From: an uncultured Granulosicoccaceae bacterium
Lineage (GTDB): Bacteria > Pseudomonadota > Gammaproteobacteria > Granulosicoccales > Granulosicoccaceae
DNA length: 64,000 nt
Assembly: GCA_937922675.1 (NCBI GenBank)
Contig: CALAJN010000003.1
Coordinates: 1-64,000 of the forward strand
Direction: 5' to 3'
Shown: positions 34,761 to 43,964 of the stretch, piece by piece
Layout: each line of letters starts with the position of its first letter
How positions within the stretch are numbered: position 1 is the first letter of the stretch
Notes under the pieces: generated by a model
What the model saw: only the letters and a program-made list of their open reading frames with translations
What the model was told of the DNA's origin: nothing
The model's database searches: none
Program-made: the position numbers and the translations under genes

Positions 34761-35270
34761 ATGGCCGATAACGACGGTGATGCAGCAGCAACCCCGGCAG
34801 CTGCAGCCGACTCACAACAACCGGTGTTCCGTATTCAACGTGTCTATCTCAAGGATGTCTCTTTTGAGTCCCCGCAGACGCCAAAAGTGTTCATTGGCAA
34901 CAAGTCCTGGAAGCCGAATGTCGCGCTGCATCTGAACACCGAGAGCTCACGTCTTGAAAATGACTTGTTTGAGTGTGTGCTGGTAGTGACAGCAACTGTC
35001 AGTGTGGACGAGGAGACGGTTTATTTGTGTGAGGTCAAGCAGGCAGGCTTGTTCACTATGAAAGGCTTCCCTGAAGCGGAACTTGGCAAGATGCTTGGTA
35101 GTTTTTGCCCGAATATCCTGTTTCCGTTTGCGCGTGAAGAGGTTGGATCAATGGTGCAAAAAGGTGGCTTCCCTCAGTTGCTGCTTGATCCGGTGAATTT
35201 TGATGCGTTATACGCGCAGCATCTGCAGCAAGCGCGTCAAAATGCGCCAGCTCCAGAAACTCCGCAGTGA
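34761..35270 (+). CDS. secB: Protein-export chaperone SecB
   Basis: The 169-residue protein has the SecB core: FRIQRVYLKDVSFESP, LNTESSRLENDLFECVLVVTATV, VKQAGLF and the C-terminal FCPNILFPFAREEVGSMVQKGGFPQLLLDPVNFDALY. It holds preproteins unfolded and delivers them to SecA. SecB is mainly found in proteobacteria, which supports the taxonomic reading. The first 20 residues are a disordered Ala/Asp extension. Confidence 0.96.
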   Translation: MADNDGDAAATPAAAADSQQPVFRIQRVYLKDVSFESPQTPKVFIGNKSWKPNVALHLNTESSRLENDLFECVLVVTATVSVDEETVYLCEVKQAGLFTMKGFPEAELGKMLGSFCPNILFPFAREEVGSMVQKGGFPQLLLDPVNFDALYAQHLQQARQNAPAPETPQ

Positions 35271-35329
35271 CTCATACCTGACCGTAGCGGCAATGCCGGA
35301 TCGGCACCTGTGCCTGTTGCGGATGGGTT

Positions 35330-35815
35330 TCATGTATCAAGCGCTCCTTTGAAGTCCTGTTGTCGCCACGCCTCGTAGGCGACTACAGCCACTGCATTTG
35401 ACAGATTCAGGCTGCGATTGCCTGGGCGCATTGGCAATCGCAGGCTCCCCGTCACCAGCGGACTTTCATGTATGTGTTCGGGCAGTCCACTGGACTCAGC
35501 ACCGAATACGGCGACGTCGCCTTGACACCAATTGACATCGGCGTGACTGCTGGTACCGCGCGTAGTGACAAGAAACACGCGTGGTTGTTGTTGTCTTTCA
35601 CTCTCTATGGCCTGAACACAAGCATCAAAGTGTGCGTGTACGTGAACTGACGCCATCTCCTGGTAGTCAAGTCCTGCACGCCGGACTGCTTTTGCTTCCA
35701 GTGTGAATCCGAGGGGTTCGATCAAATGAAGACGAGCGCCGGTGTTAGCCGCAAGCCGAATGGCGTTTCCTGTGTTTGGAGCGATTTCAGGTGAATGAAG
35801 TACAAGATCGATCAT
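35330..35815 (-). CDS. trmL: tRNA (cytidine/uridine-34-2'-O)-methyltransferase TrmL
   Basis: The 161-residue SPOUT methyltransferase has the conserved PEIAPNTGNAIRLAANTGA start, LIEPLGF and the C-terminal knot segment LRLPMRPGNRSLNLSNAVAV. It methylates the wobble nucleotide of tRNA-Leu species. It converges with secB (59-bp gap without a clear terminator) and is divergent from the pilus-like locus. Confidence 0.94.
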   Translation of the reverse strand: MIDLVLHSPEIAPNTGNAIRLAANTGARLHLIEPLGFTLEAKAVRRAGLDYQEMASVHVHAHFDACVQAIESERQQQPRVFLVTTRGTSSHADVNWCQGDVAVFGAESSGLPEHIHESPLVTGSLRLPMRPGNRSLNLSNAVAVVAYEAWRQQDFKGALDT

Positions 35816-35880
35816 TTATGCGGCAATTTGTTGTCGTTGAATGCTGCGTTAACACGTTATTGCGCAATGAGTGCACATCA

Positions 35881-35893
35881 ATATGTGACATAT
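35881..35893. promoter_or_regulatory. 13-bp perfect palindrome ahead of the pilus-like locus
   Basis: ATATGTGACATAT reads the same on both strands around a central G. It lies mid-way in the 225-bp gap between trmL and the first gene of the locus. It could be a regulator site; no known consensus is claimed. A TTGACT at 35961 is the best -35-like element nearby, but its -10 is unclear. Confidence 0.3.
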
Positions 35894-36040
35894 ACGCGTA
35901 AGTGCTTGCCGTTAGGTGCGTAGCACTCTATGGTCGTATTACCAGACAGTGTTTCGATTGTTGACTGATCGGGGTATGCAGGCAGTACAACGAAAAGAAT
36001 CACTGGAAAATGGGTGGTCGAACAGTGGGGTTAGCCACAC

Positions 36041-37060
36041 GTGAATGAGAGTATCAGTAGCATCGACGGAATAGGCGCAGCGCTTGATCATCGGCTCGAC
36101 CACGTGCCCAGTGAGGTACCGTTTGCGCCGGTAAGCAGTGTGTTCCAGTTTTTCGGCGGGGGTGGCCGTGCGTTGATTCTTCAAGGCATCAGCAGTGCCC
36201 TTGAGAATGACGAGGCGTGTGTGCACGTCAGTGGTGAGCGAGGAAGTGGCAAGACCATGCTGGCGGCGGTGGTTGCCGAGCGGACATCGCACTCACACCA
36301 GATCATTCGGTTTGATGCTGACGAGCTAAGTGCTGCTGCCTTGCTGCATCAATTGGTCATCGAGTTGTGTCCGGGCGAGCTACCACAACCGAGATCGGTT
36401 GGTCGCAAGGACATTTCGGGTGCCAATTTGCAGGCAGACCCACTGATAAACTCGATCGACCATTCACTTGCCGCAGTACTTGAACAGCTTGCAAATGGCA
36501 CGGCTGCTCAACGTCCCGTGTTGTTGTTGATTGATTCTGCGAGTGTGTTGCGCCCAACTGTCAGGCGTTTGCTTGAGCAGATGAGCGAAGTTCGTCATCG
36601 CGGGCAACGCATGCTTCAATGTGTAGTGTTCGAGCGAGTAGAGCACGACTCAAAGGCAGCGTCAGACGTGCAACTCTACAGCGACGGCTCGTTACACCAT
36701 CATCGGCTAAGACGTTTGACGCTTGCAGAAATCGGTCAATATCTGGAGCATCAAATGCTGTTGCTCGACTTCAACAAGCGTGATGTGTTCACACGTGAGA
36801 TGGTGTATTTCATCGCTGATCGTTCGGCGGGTGTCATTGGGTCTGTCAAGTCGATCGCCCGTAATGCTTTCACCATCGCAAGGCTCGAGAAATCAGACCG
36901 GCCAAGCCTGTCTCACTTGTTGGTAGCAGAGCTGCCTCAACGTGAAGATCCTGTACCCAAGCGTGGTTTTATCGCTCGTCACCGCAAGGTAGTGTTTGCT
37001 TTGTTGGGGTCGAGTGTTGTAGCCTCAACGGCAACGGTGGTGTTGTTGTCAGTGCGTTAG
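36041..37060 (+). CDS. ExeA/MshM-like AAA ATPase of a pilus or secretion locus
   Basis: The 339-residue protein has Walker A GERGSGKT at 65-72 and a Walker B-like VLLLIDSA. The ExeA/MshM pattern of a FFGGGGR segment precedes the ATP site, and a C-terminal membrane helix is at about 315-337 with a short end outside. MshM and ExeA help assemble or place the secretin. The Walker B here ends in D-S rather than D-E, so ATP hydrolysis may be weakened. It is the first gene of the locus. The annotated start is a GTG. Confidence 0.75.
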   Translation: MNESISSIDGIGAALDHRLDHVPSEVPFAPVSSVFQFFGGGGRALILQGISSALENDEACVHVSGERGSGKTMLAAVVAERTSHSHQIIRFDADELSAAALLHQLVIELCPGELPQPRSVGRKDISGANLQADPLINSIDHSLAAVLEQLANGTAAQRPVLLLIDSASVLRPTVRRLLEQMSEVRHRGQRMLQCVVFERVEHDSKAASDVQLYSDGSLHHHRLRRLTLAEIGQYLEHQMLLLDFNKRDVFTREMVYFIADRSAGVIGSVKSIARNAFTIARLEKSDRPSLSHLLVAELPQREDPVPKRGFIARHRKVVFALLGSSVVASTATVVLLSVR

Positions 37061-37145
37061 GCGCATCACGCTCGTTGTTTTAGAGGGCAAGAGGCTCTCT
37101 TGAGACCACACCCGAGTATGATCGGGTTCAAGGACATGGATTGTC

Positions 37146-38906
37146 ATGAGATTGATCGCTGCAGGGCTGCAGTCGTCCCGTCACCGGTATTGTTGTCAGT
37201 ACAGGGCGCGCGTTTCGAGAACGCGGTCAGGCTTCTGTAGTCCTCTAACCTGCCTTTGCACCAGGCTGAGCGTTGTCGTGTGCGCGGGTTTGCTTGCAGC
37301 TTGTCAAACAGCCTCGTCGCCACCGTCTACTGCTGGCTCAGAGCAGGACGGTATGGCCGTCTCGCAAGACGAGGCTGATTCCAGCACTCTCGCACCGACA
37401 CAACCGAATGTTGCAATAGAGCCCGATCAATTGGCGCCGCAACCTTCGCCGCCGTCCTTACCCCGGCAAGAGCTTAAACCAGACGCATCACTCCATCGTG
37501 TCAGCGTCGACGCCGCTCGCGTGTCGCTCTCTTCCTTGTTGTTTCTGCTCGCTCAAGAGGCGCAACTTGATCTGTTGCTGCTTTCATCACTGGATCAGCC
37601 GGTCACCTATCGTGCAACTGACTTGCCGCTGCGTGACGTGCTGGACGTACTGGCTCAACAAGTAGCGTTTGACTGGCGCATAGAGGGGAGTTCCTTGCGA
37701 ATAAGGGATGGGTCTCTGTTTACTGAAAGCTATGCAGTCGACTATCTCGATATGGACCGCAGCACTCAAAGCCGAGTCGGTCTGGCAACGCGGGTGGGGA
37801 CGTTGAGCTCTACCGACGTCTCCTCGCCTTCATCGCCAAGCGTAGCCAATGGATCAGAAACCCTGATCGAGAACGAAAGCAGTCATCGCTTCTGGGAATC
37901 GTTGGCAGACGATGTTGAGGGTCTGTTGCAATCGGATCGCAACCACGGATCTGTGTCAGCGCACTTCTCGCTGAATCGTGAGGCGGGGCTGCTAACGGTG
38001 CATGCGGGGCCGCGTGCACATGCAAGCGTGCGGCGCTACCTCGAACATGTGCAGGAAAGCGTTGGCAGGCAGGTATTGATCGAAGCCAGCGTGGTCGAGA
38101 TCACCTTGTCTGATAGCTATGAGACAGGCATAGACTGGCAGTTGCTGGCTAATGGGATCAATGGGGTCAGTGCAGCTCAGGTGCTCGGCGGGATACCTGC
38201 TGTCAACGCCGCAACGGTTACGCGCTTAGGTGCGCCAGCTGCACTGGTGAGTGTGGTGCAGCAAACTGATGTCGGGGATGTGACTGCGACCTTGTCGCTA
38301 CTCGAGGAGTTTGGAGATGTGCGCATCCTGTCGCGTCCGCGCATCATTGCACTGAACAATCAGGCCTCGGTACTCAAGGTGGTGGATAACCGCGTCTATT
38401 TCACGGTAAACATTGAGCGGCGCTCTGGTGAGGATAGTGACGAGATCCGCACCGAGTCGGAGATTCATACCGTACCCGTGGGTCTGGTGATGAACGTGAC
38501 ACCGCAGATTGGTCATGATGATCAAGTCATGTTGAATGTGCGCCCTACCTTGTCGCGTATTCTCGGCTTTGTTGATGATCCGAATCCGGAGCTTGCTGTT
38601 GCGGATGTGCGCAACAGTGTCCCTGAGATTCAGGTGCGTGAGCTCGAGTCCATGCTGAGTGTGCAGAGTGGCAAGGTAGCGATCATCGGGGGGTTGATGC
38701 AAAACGCCAGTCGTGCACGCGAAAGAGGTGTTGCCGGGCTCGCTGGCTTGCCTTTCATCGGTCCCTTGTTCTCACAGCGCACTCGAGAGCAGCAGCGCAG
38801 TGAGTTGTTGATCGTGTTGCGTCCAACGGTACTGCGCCGCAAAGAGACAACAGCCAATCTCACAGCAAATGCTGACATGAGTGCGGGCGGAGTGTCGGCA
38901 AAGTGA
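37146..38906 (+). CDS. Secretin, MshL/PilQ/GspD superfamily, lipoprotein
   Basis: The 586-residue protein has a lipobox LLAAC with the cysteine at about 53. A Pro/Ser/Gln-rich linker and an N0/STN-like domain (about 125-185) follow. From about 300 come an N-domain with VGRQVLIEASVVEITLSD and the secretin channel domain (ILSRPRIIALNNQASVLKV, VPEIQVRELESMLSVQSGKV and GLPFIGPLFSQ). It should form the outer-membrane ring. Its architecture is nearest to MshL. The long, Arg- and Cys-rich N-region before the signal suggests the true start could be a few codons later. The stop overlaps the next gene. Confidence 0.87.
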   Translation: MRLIAAGLQSSRHRYCCQYRARVSRTRSGFCSPLTCLCTRLSVVVCAGLLAACQTASSPPSTAGSEQDGMAVSQDEADSSTLAPTQPNVAIEPDQLAPQPSPPSLPRQELKPDASLHRVSVDAARVSLSSLLFLLAQEAQLDLLLLSSLDQPVTYRATDLPLRDVLDVLAQQVAFDWRIEGSSLRIRDGSLFTESYAVDYLDMDRSTQSRVGLATRVGTLSSTDVSSPSSPSVANGSETLIENESSHRFWESLADDVEGLLQSDRNHGSVSAHFSLNREAGLLTVHAGPRAHASVRRYLEHVQESVGRQVLIEASVVEITLSDSYETGIDWQLLANGINGVSAAQVLGGIPAVNAATVTRLGAPAALVSVVQQTDVGDVTATLSLLEEFGDVRILSRPRIIALNNQASVLKVVDNRVYFTVNIERRSGEDSDEIRTESEIHTVPVGLVMNVTPQIGHDDQVMLNVRPTLSRILGFVDDPNPELAVADVRNSVPEIQVRELESMLSVQSGKVAIIGGLMQNASRARERGVAGLAGLPFIGPLFSQRTREQQRSELLIVLRPTVLRRKETTANLTANADMSAGGVSAK

Positions 38907-40384
38907 GGGGTGGCGCCGTAAACCAGACACAGGGGGCAGGCCAGCTACTCGCTACTCCTGAGGCTTGGGTGGTAGACCCGGTGGCTGTTGCCATGGTCGA
39001 TGCAGGGCTCGCCTGTCAGCATGCAGTACTCCCCTTGGGGTTTGATACCAGAACGAGGCAGCTGCACCTGGCTTTGACCCGCCCCCAGGATCGTCTCAGG
39101 CGCGAAGCCCTGTGTTCCGGCTTGAAGGTCGAATGCGAGCTCGTCTGGCATGCCGCCACCGAAGCCGTTGTGCAGGAAGGTTTGTATCGCTGCTATGGCC
39201 ACTCGACAGGATCAGTGCAAGGGGTCGCCTTCAGGCATGGGCAGACTCAAGCTCCTGATGATGAAGATACCTATATCGTTCAATTGGTGGACAGCCTGCT
39301 TCATCAAGCTGTCGCCGCTGGCGCATCGGATGTGCACATCACACCGCAGTGTGGCGAGCTTTGTATACGCATTCGTCGTGATGGGCACATGGAGTCTCTC
39401 GCAAGCGTTGATGCGCAATGGGCTGATTCACTTGCCATACGTTTGAAGGTCATGGCGAACCTTGATGTGGCCGAGACCCGGCGTCCACAAGATGGACGGT
39501 TCGAGCGACTTGTTTGTGCTCGCCGGGTTGACTTGAGACTGTCGAGCTTCCCGATCATGTACGGAGAAAACATCGTCATTCGTCTGCATGATCATGAGCG
39601 CTGCCCCGCCAATCTTGCATCGCTAGGCCTTGATTCGGCAACCGTGGACGAGTTTCAGGTCTTGTTGGAGGCGCCGCCAGGTTTGACCGTGGTGTGTGGT
39701 CCCACAGGATCGGGCAAGACGACCACGCTATATGCGCTTCTGGATGCGCTGGACGATGGCACTCGTTCATTGATGACACTTGAAGATCCTGTCGAGTATC
39801 CGCTGCCAGGCATTGTGCAGGCCTCGGTAGACCCCTCTCGTGCGATTGATTTTGCAAGCGGTGCCCGCGCCTTGCTCCGGCAGGATCCGGATGTGCTCAT
39901 GCTCGGAGAAATTCGCGACCAGGCAAGTTGCCGCGTGGCTGTCAGAGCAGCGCTCTCTGGCGTTCGTGTGCTTGCGACCTTGCACGCCTCGGATAGCTGC
40001 ATCGCCATAGAACGTTTATTTGAGCTTGGGGCAACAGCGGGAGAACTGGCCGCAACTCTGACTGGCGTGATAGCGCAACGCTTGTTGCGTTTGCAAGATG
40101 GGACCGGTCGGCGAGCCGTGTTCGAGGTCCTGACCGGTAGCTCTGAAGTGCGAGCAGGCATTGTTGAAGGACTCACGCCGGCGCAGATGTCTGCTATCGC
40201 GTTTCCCGAAACGATGCGGCTCTGGCAGCAGGCGGCCGAATCCGCACTTGGCGGCAGAATCGACAACAGCGAAGTCAAACGCGTGCTCGGCGTAGTGCCG
40301 GGACAGTCTGTCGATGATTCAACAACAACCAGGAGATGCAAGGATGCGCTCTACGCCAAGCGTGCTGCCATTGGCAGACCATGA
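38903..40384 (+). CDS. GspE/PilB/MshE-type assembly ATPase lacking the zinc segment
   Basis: The 493-residue protein has Walker A GPTGSGKT (266-273), the aspartate box MTLEDPVEY, Walker B-like VLMLGEIRD (331-339) and the histidine box LATLHASDS (358-366). An N-terminal MshEN/T2SSE_N-like domain covers about 20-110. In most GspE, PilB and MshE proteins a segment with two CxxC pairs follows the QRLxR motif. Here QRLLRLQDGTGRRAVFEVL runs straight through, so that segment is absent. The enzyme should power pilus or pseudopilus growth. It begins at GTG 38903, overlapping the secretin stop. Confidence 0.85.
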   Translation: MRGGAVNQTQGAGQLLATPEAWVVDPVAVAMVDAGLACQHAVLPLGFDTRTRQLHLALTRPQDRLRREALCSGLKVECELVWHAATEAVVQEGLYRCYGHSTGSVQGVAFRHGQTQAPDDEDTYIVQLVDSLLHQAVAAGASDVHITPQCGELCIRIRRDGHMESLASVDAQWADSLAIRLKVMANLDVAETRRPQDGRFERLVCARRVDLRLSSFPIMYGENIVIRLHDHERCPANLASLGLDSATVDEFQVLLEAPPGLTVVCGPTGSGKTTTLYALLDALDDGTRSLMTLEDPVEYPLPGIVQASVDPSRAIDFASGARALLRQDPDVLMLGEIRDQASCRVAVRAALSGVRVLATLHASDSCIAIERLFELGATAGELAATLTGVIAQRLLRLQDGTGRRAVFEVLTGSSEVRAGIVEGLTPAQMSAIAFPETMRLWQQAAESALGGRIDNSEVKRVLGVVPGQSVDDSTTTRRCKDALYAKRAAIGRP

Positions 40385-41423
40385 ACGTACGATCAAACTG
40401 CTTGTTCGCCCGCTATCGGATACGGATCTGGCGCTCGCCTTTAGATATCTCTCGGTATTGCTTGATGGGGGGTTATCGCTTGTCGGTGCGCTGGCAGATA
40501 TAGCGCGTATTGATCCACGCGCGCGCCTCCACCAGCGTTGGTCGGCAGTCGCTAGCCAGGTGGAACAAGGGCACTCTCTGTCATCAGCGGTACAGATCCT
40601 CGGTCTGACGCGCCACTCAGACGTGATCGCCACTTTGGCTGCTGCCGAGATTGATGGATCACTTGCGCAGGCTTGCTCTGCATTGGAGAGAAGTTTGCGT
40701 GCCCGGGCAGAGCATCGACGTCGTCTGCGTATGGCGCTGATCTACCCGGCGTTTGCCGGGGTCAGCCTGATCTTCGCCAGTGGGTTCCTGTTGCTGAGAG
40801 TTGTGCCGACGTTAACCACGATCGCTCCCGGTGAACAGACTCTTCCGGCACATGCGATACCGCTGTTGTGGCTTTCCGAGGTCTTGCAAGGCGGCTCCAT
40901 GGTGCATGTGCTCTTACCGCTTCTGTTAGCGACATCGGTGGCTGTGCTGTTGAGGCGGTGGTTTCCAGTGTTCGGCACGGGTAACCCCTTTGAGCTTGCC
41001 GCCTACTCACGCATTGTGTGTCGCCTGCGAATTCACGGCTCCACCCTTGTCGATGCCATGCGGGTTGCTGAGGATGTCATCAGCTCATCACGTTTGCGGG
41101 CGGAGCTGGTGCAAGCGCGGTACAGCGTGGTCGTTGGTCGCCGGTTGGCGCAGAGTCTTTCTGCGGCCCGACATATACCCCCCCTGGTGGTAAGCCTGGT
41201 ATCCGTTGGCGAGAACTCGGGGTCATTGGATGCATCGCTCGAGCGGGCGGCTCAGGTGCTCGAGGACGACGCCCGACATCGACTGGAACGCATGGAACTC
41301 ATCGCTCCGCATATCATGCTGGCAGTGGTAGGGGGCTTGCTTCTCTGGATCGTGGTGTCGATCGTGTTGCCCCTCTACGACAGAGCCCTGACCGGCGGTC
41401 TGGCAGGAGCAATGGGCACATGA
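40344..41423 (+). CDS. GspF/PilC/MshG-type inner-membrane platform protein
   Basis: The 359-residue protein has the duplicated T2SSF architecture: a first cytoplasmic domain (FRYLSVLLDGGLSLVGAL), two membrane helices near residues 135-160 and 185-205, a second cytoplasmic domain and a last helix near 315-340 (ending VLPLYDRALTG). It is the platform that couples the ATPase to the pilin rod. ATG 40344 is used because AGGAG lies nine bases ahead; it therefore starts inside the 3' end of the ATPase gene, a 41-bp overlap. Confidence 0.85.
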   Translation: MRSTPSVLPLADHERTIKLLVRPLSDTDLALAFRYLSVLLDGGLSLVGALADIARIDPRARLHQRWSAVASQVEQGHSLSSAVQILGLTRHSDVIATLAAAEIDGSLAQACSALERSLRARAEHRRRLRMALIYPAFAGVSLIFASGFLLLRVVPTLTTIAPGEQTLPAHAIPLLWLSEVLQGGSMVHVLLPLLLATSVAVLLRRWFPVFGTGNPFELAAYSRIVCRLRIHGSTLVDAMRVAEDVISSSRLRAELVQARYSVVVGRRLAQSLSAARHIPPLVVSLVSVGENSGSLDASLERAAQVLEDDARHRLERMELIAPHIMLAVVGGLLLWIVVSIVLPLYDRALTGGLAGAMGT

Positions 41424-43078
41424 CCAGTCAGCGAACGTGCGTCTGGCTATCGTCCGAACAGGTTGTCTGGAGTCTCTGGTCGAACGAGACACTCGTGGAC
41501 TGTGTTGTGGTTTGTGTTGATGAGCGAGCGCGCTGTCCATGGGATGTGCGTGGGGCTGTCAGGATGGTCGTAGACGCCGGTCATGAAGATGTCGAGCGGA
41601 TTGCATCGACAGGTTTTGGGTCCGATGTGATCGGCAGGTGGCAGCGCCTGTTGTTTGCACATCGTCGCCGACTTGCAATCGCACGGGGCCGCGATTTGGA
41701 GCAGGCGGCAGAAAGTGCGACGGAGCCAGGTCCGCCTCTCAGCCAGCAGGCCTTGACACCTGCCTGGCCGTTGAGCTGGTTATCGCGCAATGGATCAGAA
41801 ACCGCTCGTGGTGCCAGTGTGATCGAGTGTTGGTCGGATCCCATACACGCCTGGCTTCGAGCTGCTCTACACAACGGTCTTGTGGTTGCCGAGGTCTATT
41901 CGGCAGCTCGTTTACTGGCGCGTTGTGCCACGAGTGATTCAACGCCGCAGCTCCTGGTGTTTGATGTGGCCGGTGTCTCCCGTCATCTGGTTTGCGCCGA
42001 TGGAGTGGTATGCCTTACACGGACAGTTGCCGAGAATGAGGATCAGCTCGAGGCGGTAGCTGCAGCTATAGAGCACGTTGCCGAACGTTGGGGCTTTCAC
42101 AGATTGAATGTCAGCCTGCCATTCAACACGCAAATCTGGACACCGAACGTTGTTGCAAACGTGCAAACACTTTGCAAGGGCATGGCCAGCGTGCGCAGCG
42201 CTGTGCCAATTGATGTGCCAGCGTATCGCGCTGACACGCCCGTGCTCGATAGCCTGATCTTCGAGACTCTCAAGGCACTCAACACGCGTCATACGTCTAT
42301 TCGTTTCTCTGGCGCGATCAGCCACGTGGCCCAGGCTCGCGCTGCCAGTGAGCCGCGGCGTGCACACAGGACTCAGCTCGGACTCAGGTGCGCCATGATC
42401 GCCCTGGCGCTCCTGGCGTTGTCCTCTGCCAGCTACGCTGTCGCTGTTGGCGTTGCACATGCGCGTCTTGCAGCGGCTTCAATCCATGAGCGTGAATCCG
42501 TGTTCTCTGATGCCAGGCAAACGTGGCAAAGAGCATCTGACCTCACTATGGATCCGGTCCGTGCTACACGTCGCGTGCAAAGAGCGATCGAGTTGAACCG
42601 ATCCCAGCCCGCATCGCCCAACGATGTGCTGGTTCTGGTGGCCACTCATATCGACAGGCATCCGCACCTGTTGTTGCACCAGCTCGAATGGCGATCTCTT
42701 GCCGACGATGACAGTCAATTCGAGCAGGTTTTGGTAAGCGATGGTCCAGTACATGTTATGGAATCCCCTTGGCAAGCATCCTTGCTTGCCGAGTTTCCGG
42801 AGGCGAGTCCCGTACTTACGCTTGTGGAACTTGCCGGTGTGACGCAAGGCATACAAGCTGTGACAGAAGCTCAGAAAGCAGCTGACAGTCTGCAGCAGTC
42901 CTTGCAGGCTGTAACTCGCGTACGGTCGTGCAACATGCTTTTATCCCCCTTGATGATGGCTGCAGAGGGTCCAGAGCATCAATTGAATGAGAGCCCCCTT
43001 CCATGGCGAATGCGGTGCATTCTCAATGCGCCCGAGGTGCGCTCAGGTGCAGTAGACGACGGTGCTCAAAGGCCATGA
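41420..43078 (+). CDS. GspL-like assembly protein (PilM-type and PilN-type parts fused)
   Basis: The 552-residue protein has a cytoplasmic N-terminal region to about 315, one membrane helix at about 320-340 (MIALALLALSSASYAVAVGVA), then a periplasmic helical and alpha/beta region. This is the layout of GspL or MshI plus PilN: an actin-like cytoplasmic domain, a helix, and a ferredoxin-like periplasmic domain. Sequence similarity is low, so the call rests on topology and on its position between the platform gene and a PilO/GspM-like gene. ATGA overlaps occur at both ends. Confidence 0.6.
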   Translation: MTSQRTCVWLSSEQVVWSLWSNETLVDCVVVCVDERARCPWDVRGAVRMVVDAGHEDVERIASTGFGSDVIGRWQRLLFAHRRRLAIARGRDLEQAAESATEPGPPLSQQALTPAWPLSWLSRNGSETARGASVIECWSDPIHAWLRAALHNGLVVAEVYSAARLLARCATSDSTPQLLVFDVAGVSRHLVCADGVVCLTRTVAENEDQLEAVAAAIEHVAERWGFHRLNVSLPFNTQIWTPNVVANVQTLCKGMASVRSAVPIDVPAYRADTPVLDSLIFETLKALNTRHTSIRFSGAISHVAQARAASEPRRAHRTQLGLRCAMIALALLALSSASYAVAVGVAHARLAAASIHERESVFSDARQTWQRASDLTMDPVRATRRVQRAIELNRSQPASPNDVLVLVATHIDRHPHLLLHQLEWRSLADDDSQFEQVLVSDGPVHVMESPWQASLLAEFPEASPVLTLVELAGVTQGIQAVTEAQKAADSLQQSLQAVTRVRSCNMLLSPLMMAAEGPEHQLNESPLPWRMRCILNAPEVRSGAVDDGAQRP

Positions 43079-43653
43079 GCAATCCGCGTGTTGATCAGCT
43101 TAAACGGCGGGCATGTACAGCGCTTGTGTGCGCGCTACTGGTGGTATCGGCGTCTCTTGCCTCGATCTATCGGATGCAGCATGCAAGCGAGCGACTACAG
43201 CAACAGATGCGGGAGGCGCGTGTGGAGCTTCAGCGTTCATCTGAGGCGCTCCTGTGGTTGCAAAAGACTCGCGCACAGCAGCCTGCCTTGTCGCTTGAAG
43301 CTGATGAGCTTGCAACGATGCTCATTGATGCCTTGTCGCTGCTTTCAGCTGAAGATGGGGTTCTGGATTGGAAATTTGAGCAGACCAATGCCGATACCTA
43401 TCGGGTTCGAGCCTCATCCACGTTGTTGGATGTACGGACGCTGACGCTTGTTGTCGATGTAAACGTCAAGCACGGCCCTCACTTGCTGACCGTGCTGGAT
43501 CAATTGCGATCGATAGCTCTGCACCGCCCGGTTCAGGTAAGAAGCTGTCGTATCGAGCGTGTGCCCTCGGCCAGCAGGCTGTCTTCAACATCGTTCAATT
43601 GGCCACTGGCGGGCCGATGCGAGCTGGACTGGCCATGGTGGGCGGAAGTGTGA
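43075..43653 (+). CDS. PilO/GspM/MshJ-like assembly protein
   Basis: The 192-residue product has a short cytoplasmic N-terminus, one membrane helix (ALVCALLVVSASLASIY, about 15-32), a coiled coil and a small alpha/beta periplasmic domain. This is the plan of PilO, GspM and MshJ. The start ATG 43075 overlaps the preceding stop. The call is by topology and gene order. It likely pairs with the GspL-like protein in the inner-membrane ring. Confidence 0.6.
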   Translation: MSNPRVDQLKRRACTALVCALLVVSASLASIYRMQHASERLQQQMREARVELQRSSEALLWLQKTRAQQPALSLEADELATMLIDALSLLSAEDGVLDWKFEQTNADTYRVRASSTLLDVRTLTLVVDVNVKHGPHLLTVLDQLRSIALHRPVQVRSCRIERVPSASRLSSTSFNWPLAGRCELDWPWWAEV

Positions 43654-43964
43654 GCAAGACGTGTCGTGTGCCCATACTGCTTTTGGGGGTGGGCTTGCTT
43701 GTAGCCACTGTAGAGGCCAACTCTGAAGAAGGCGTGGTCGCACCATTGGAACAGCTGCGTCTGTTTCTTTCACCTGAGGAACGTGATGCATCAGCGTCAT
43801 CGGCTCATACGGAGGAGGTATTGCAGCCGCGCGGGCCCGCTGTTGAGAGGCCGGAAGCCGAGCTGCAAGAGGTTGAGCGGCAGCCGGCTGGCTATGCCGT
43901 CGTACAGGGCTCAGGCGGTGTGCACACCATTGTTGATGATGTGCCTCAGTCAAGTATCCGATGA
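43650..43964 (+). CDS. Small PilP/GspC/MshK-like periplasmic protein
   Basis: From GTG 43650 (GTGA overlap with the preceding stop) the product is 104 residues with a signal or anchor helix (VPILLLGVGLLVATVEA) and a Pro/Glu-rich linker. It ends with YAVVQGSGGVHTIVDDV, reminiscent of the short HR-like domain of PilP, MshK or GspC, which contacts the secretin. Similarity is weak; position and size support the call. Confidence 0.5.
   Translation: MSKTCRVPILLLGVGLLVATVEANSEEGVVAPLEQLRLFLSPEERDASASSAHTEEVLQPRGPAVERPEAELQEVERQPAGYAVVQGSGGVHTIVDDVPQSSIR

Noticed and set aside
39655-40341. 228-codon open frame opposite the assembly ATPase gene
   Set aside because: Ser/Thr/Arg-rich antisense frame over a conserved ATPase; no start signal.
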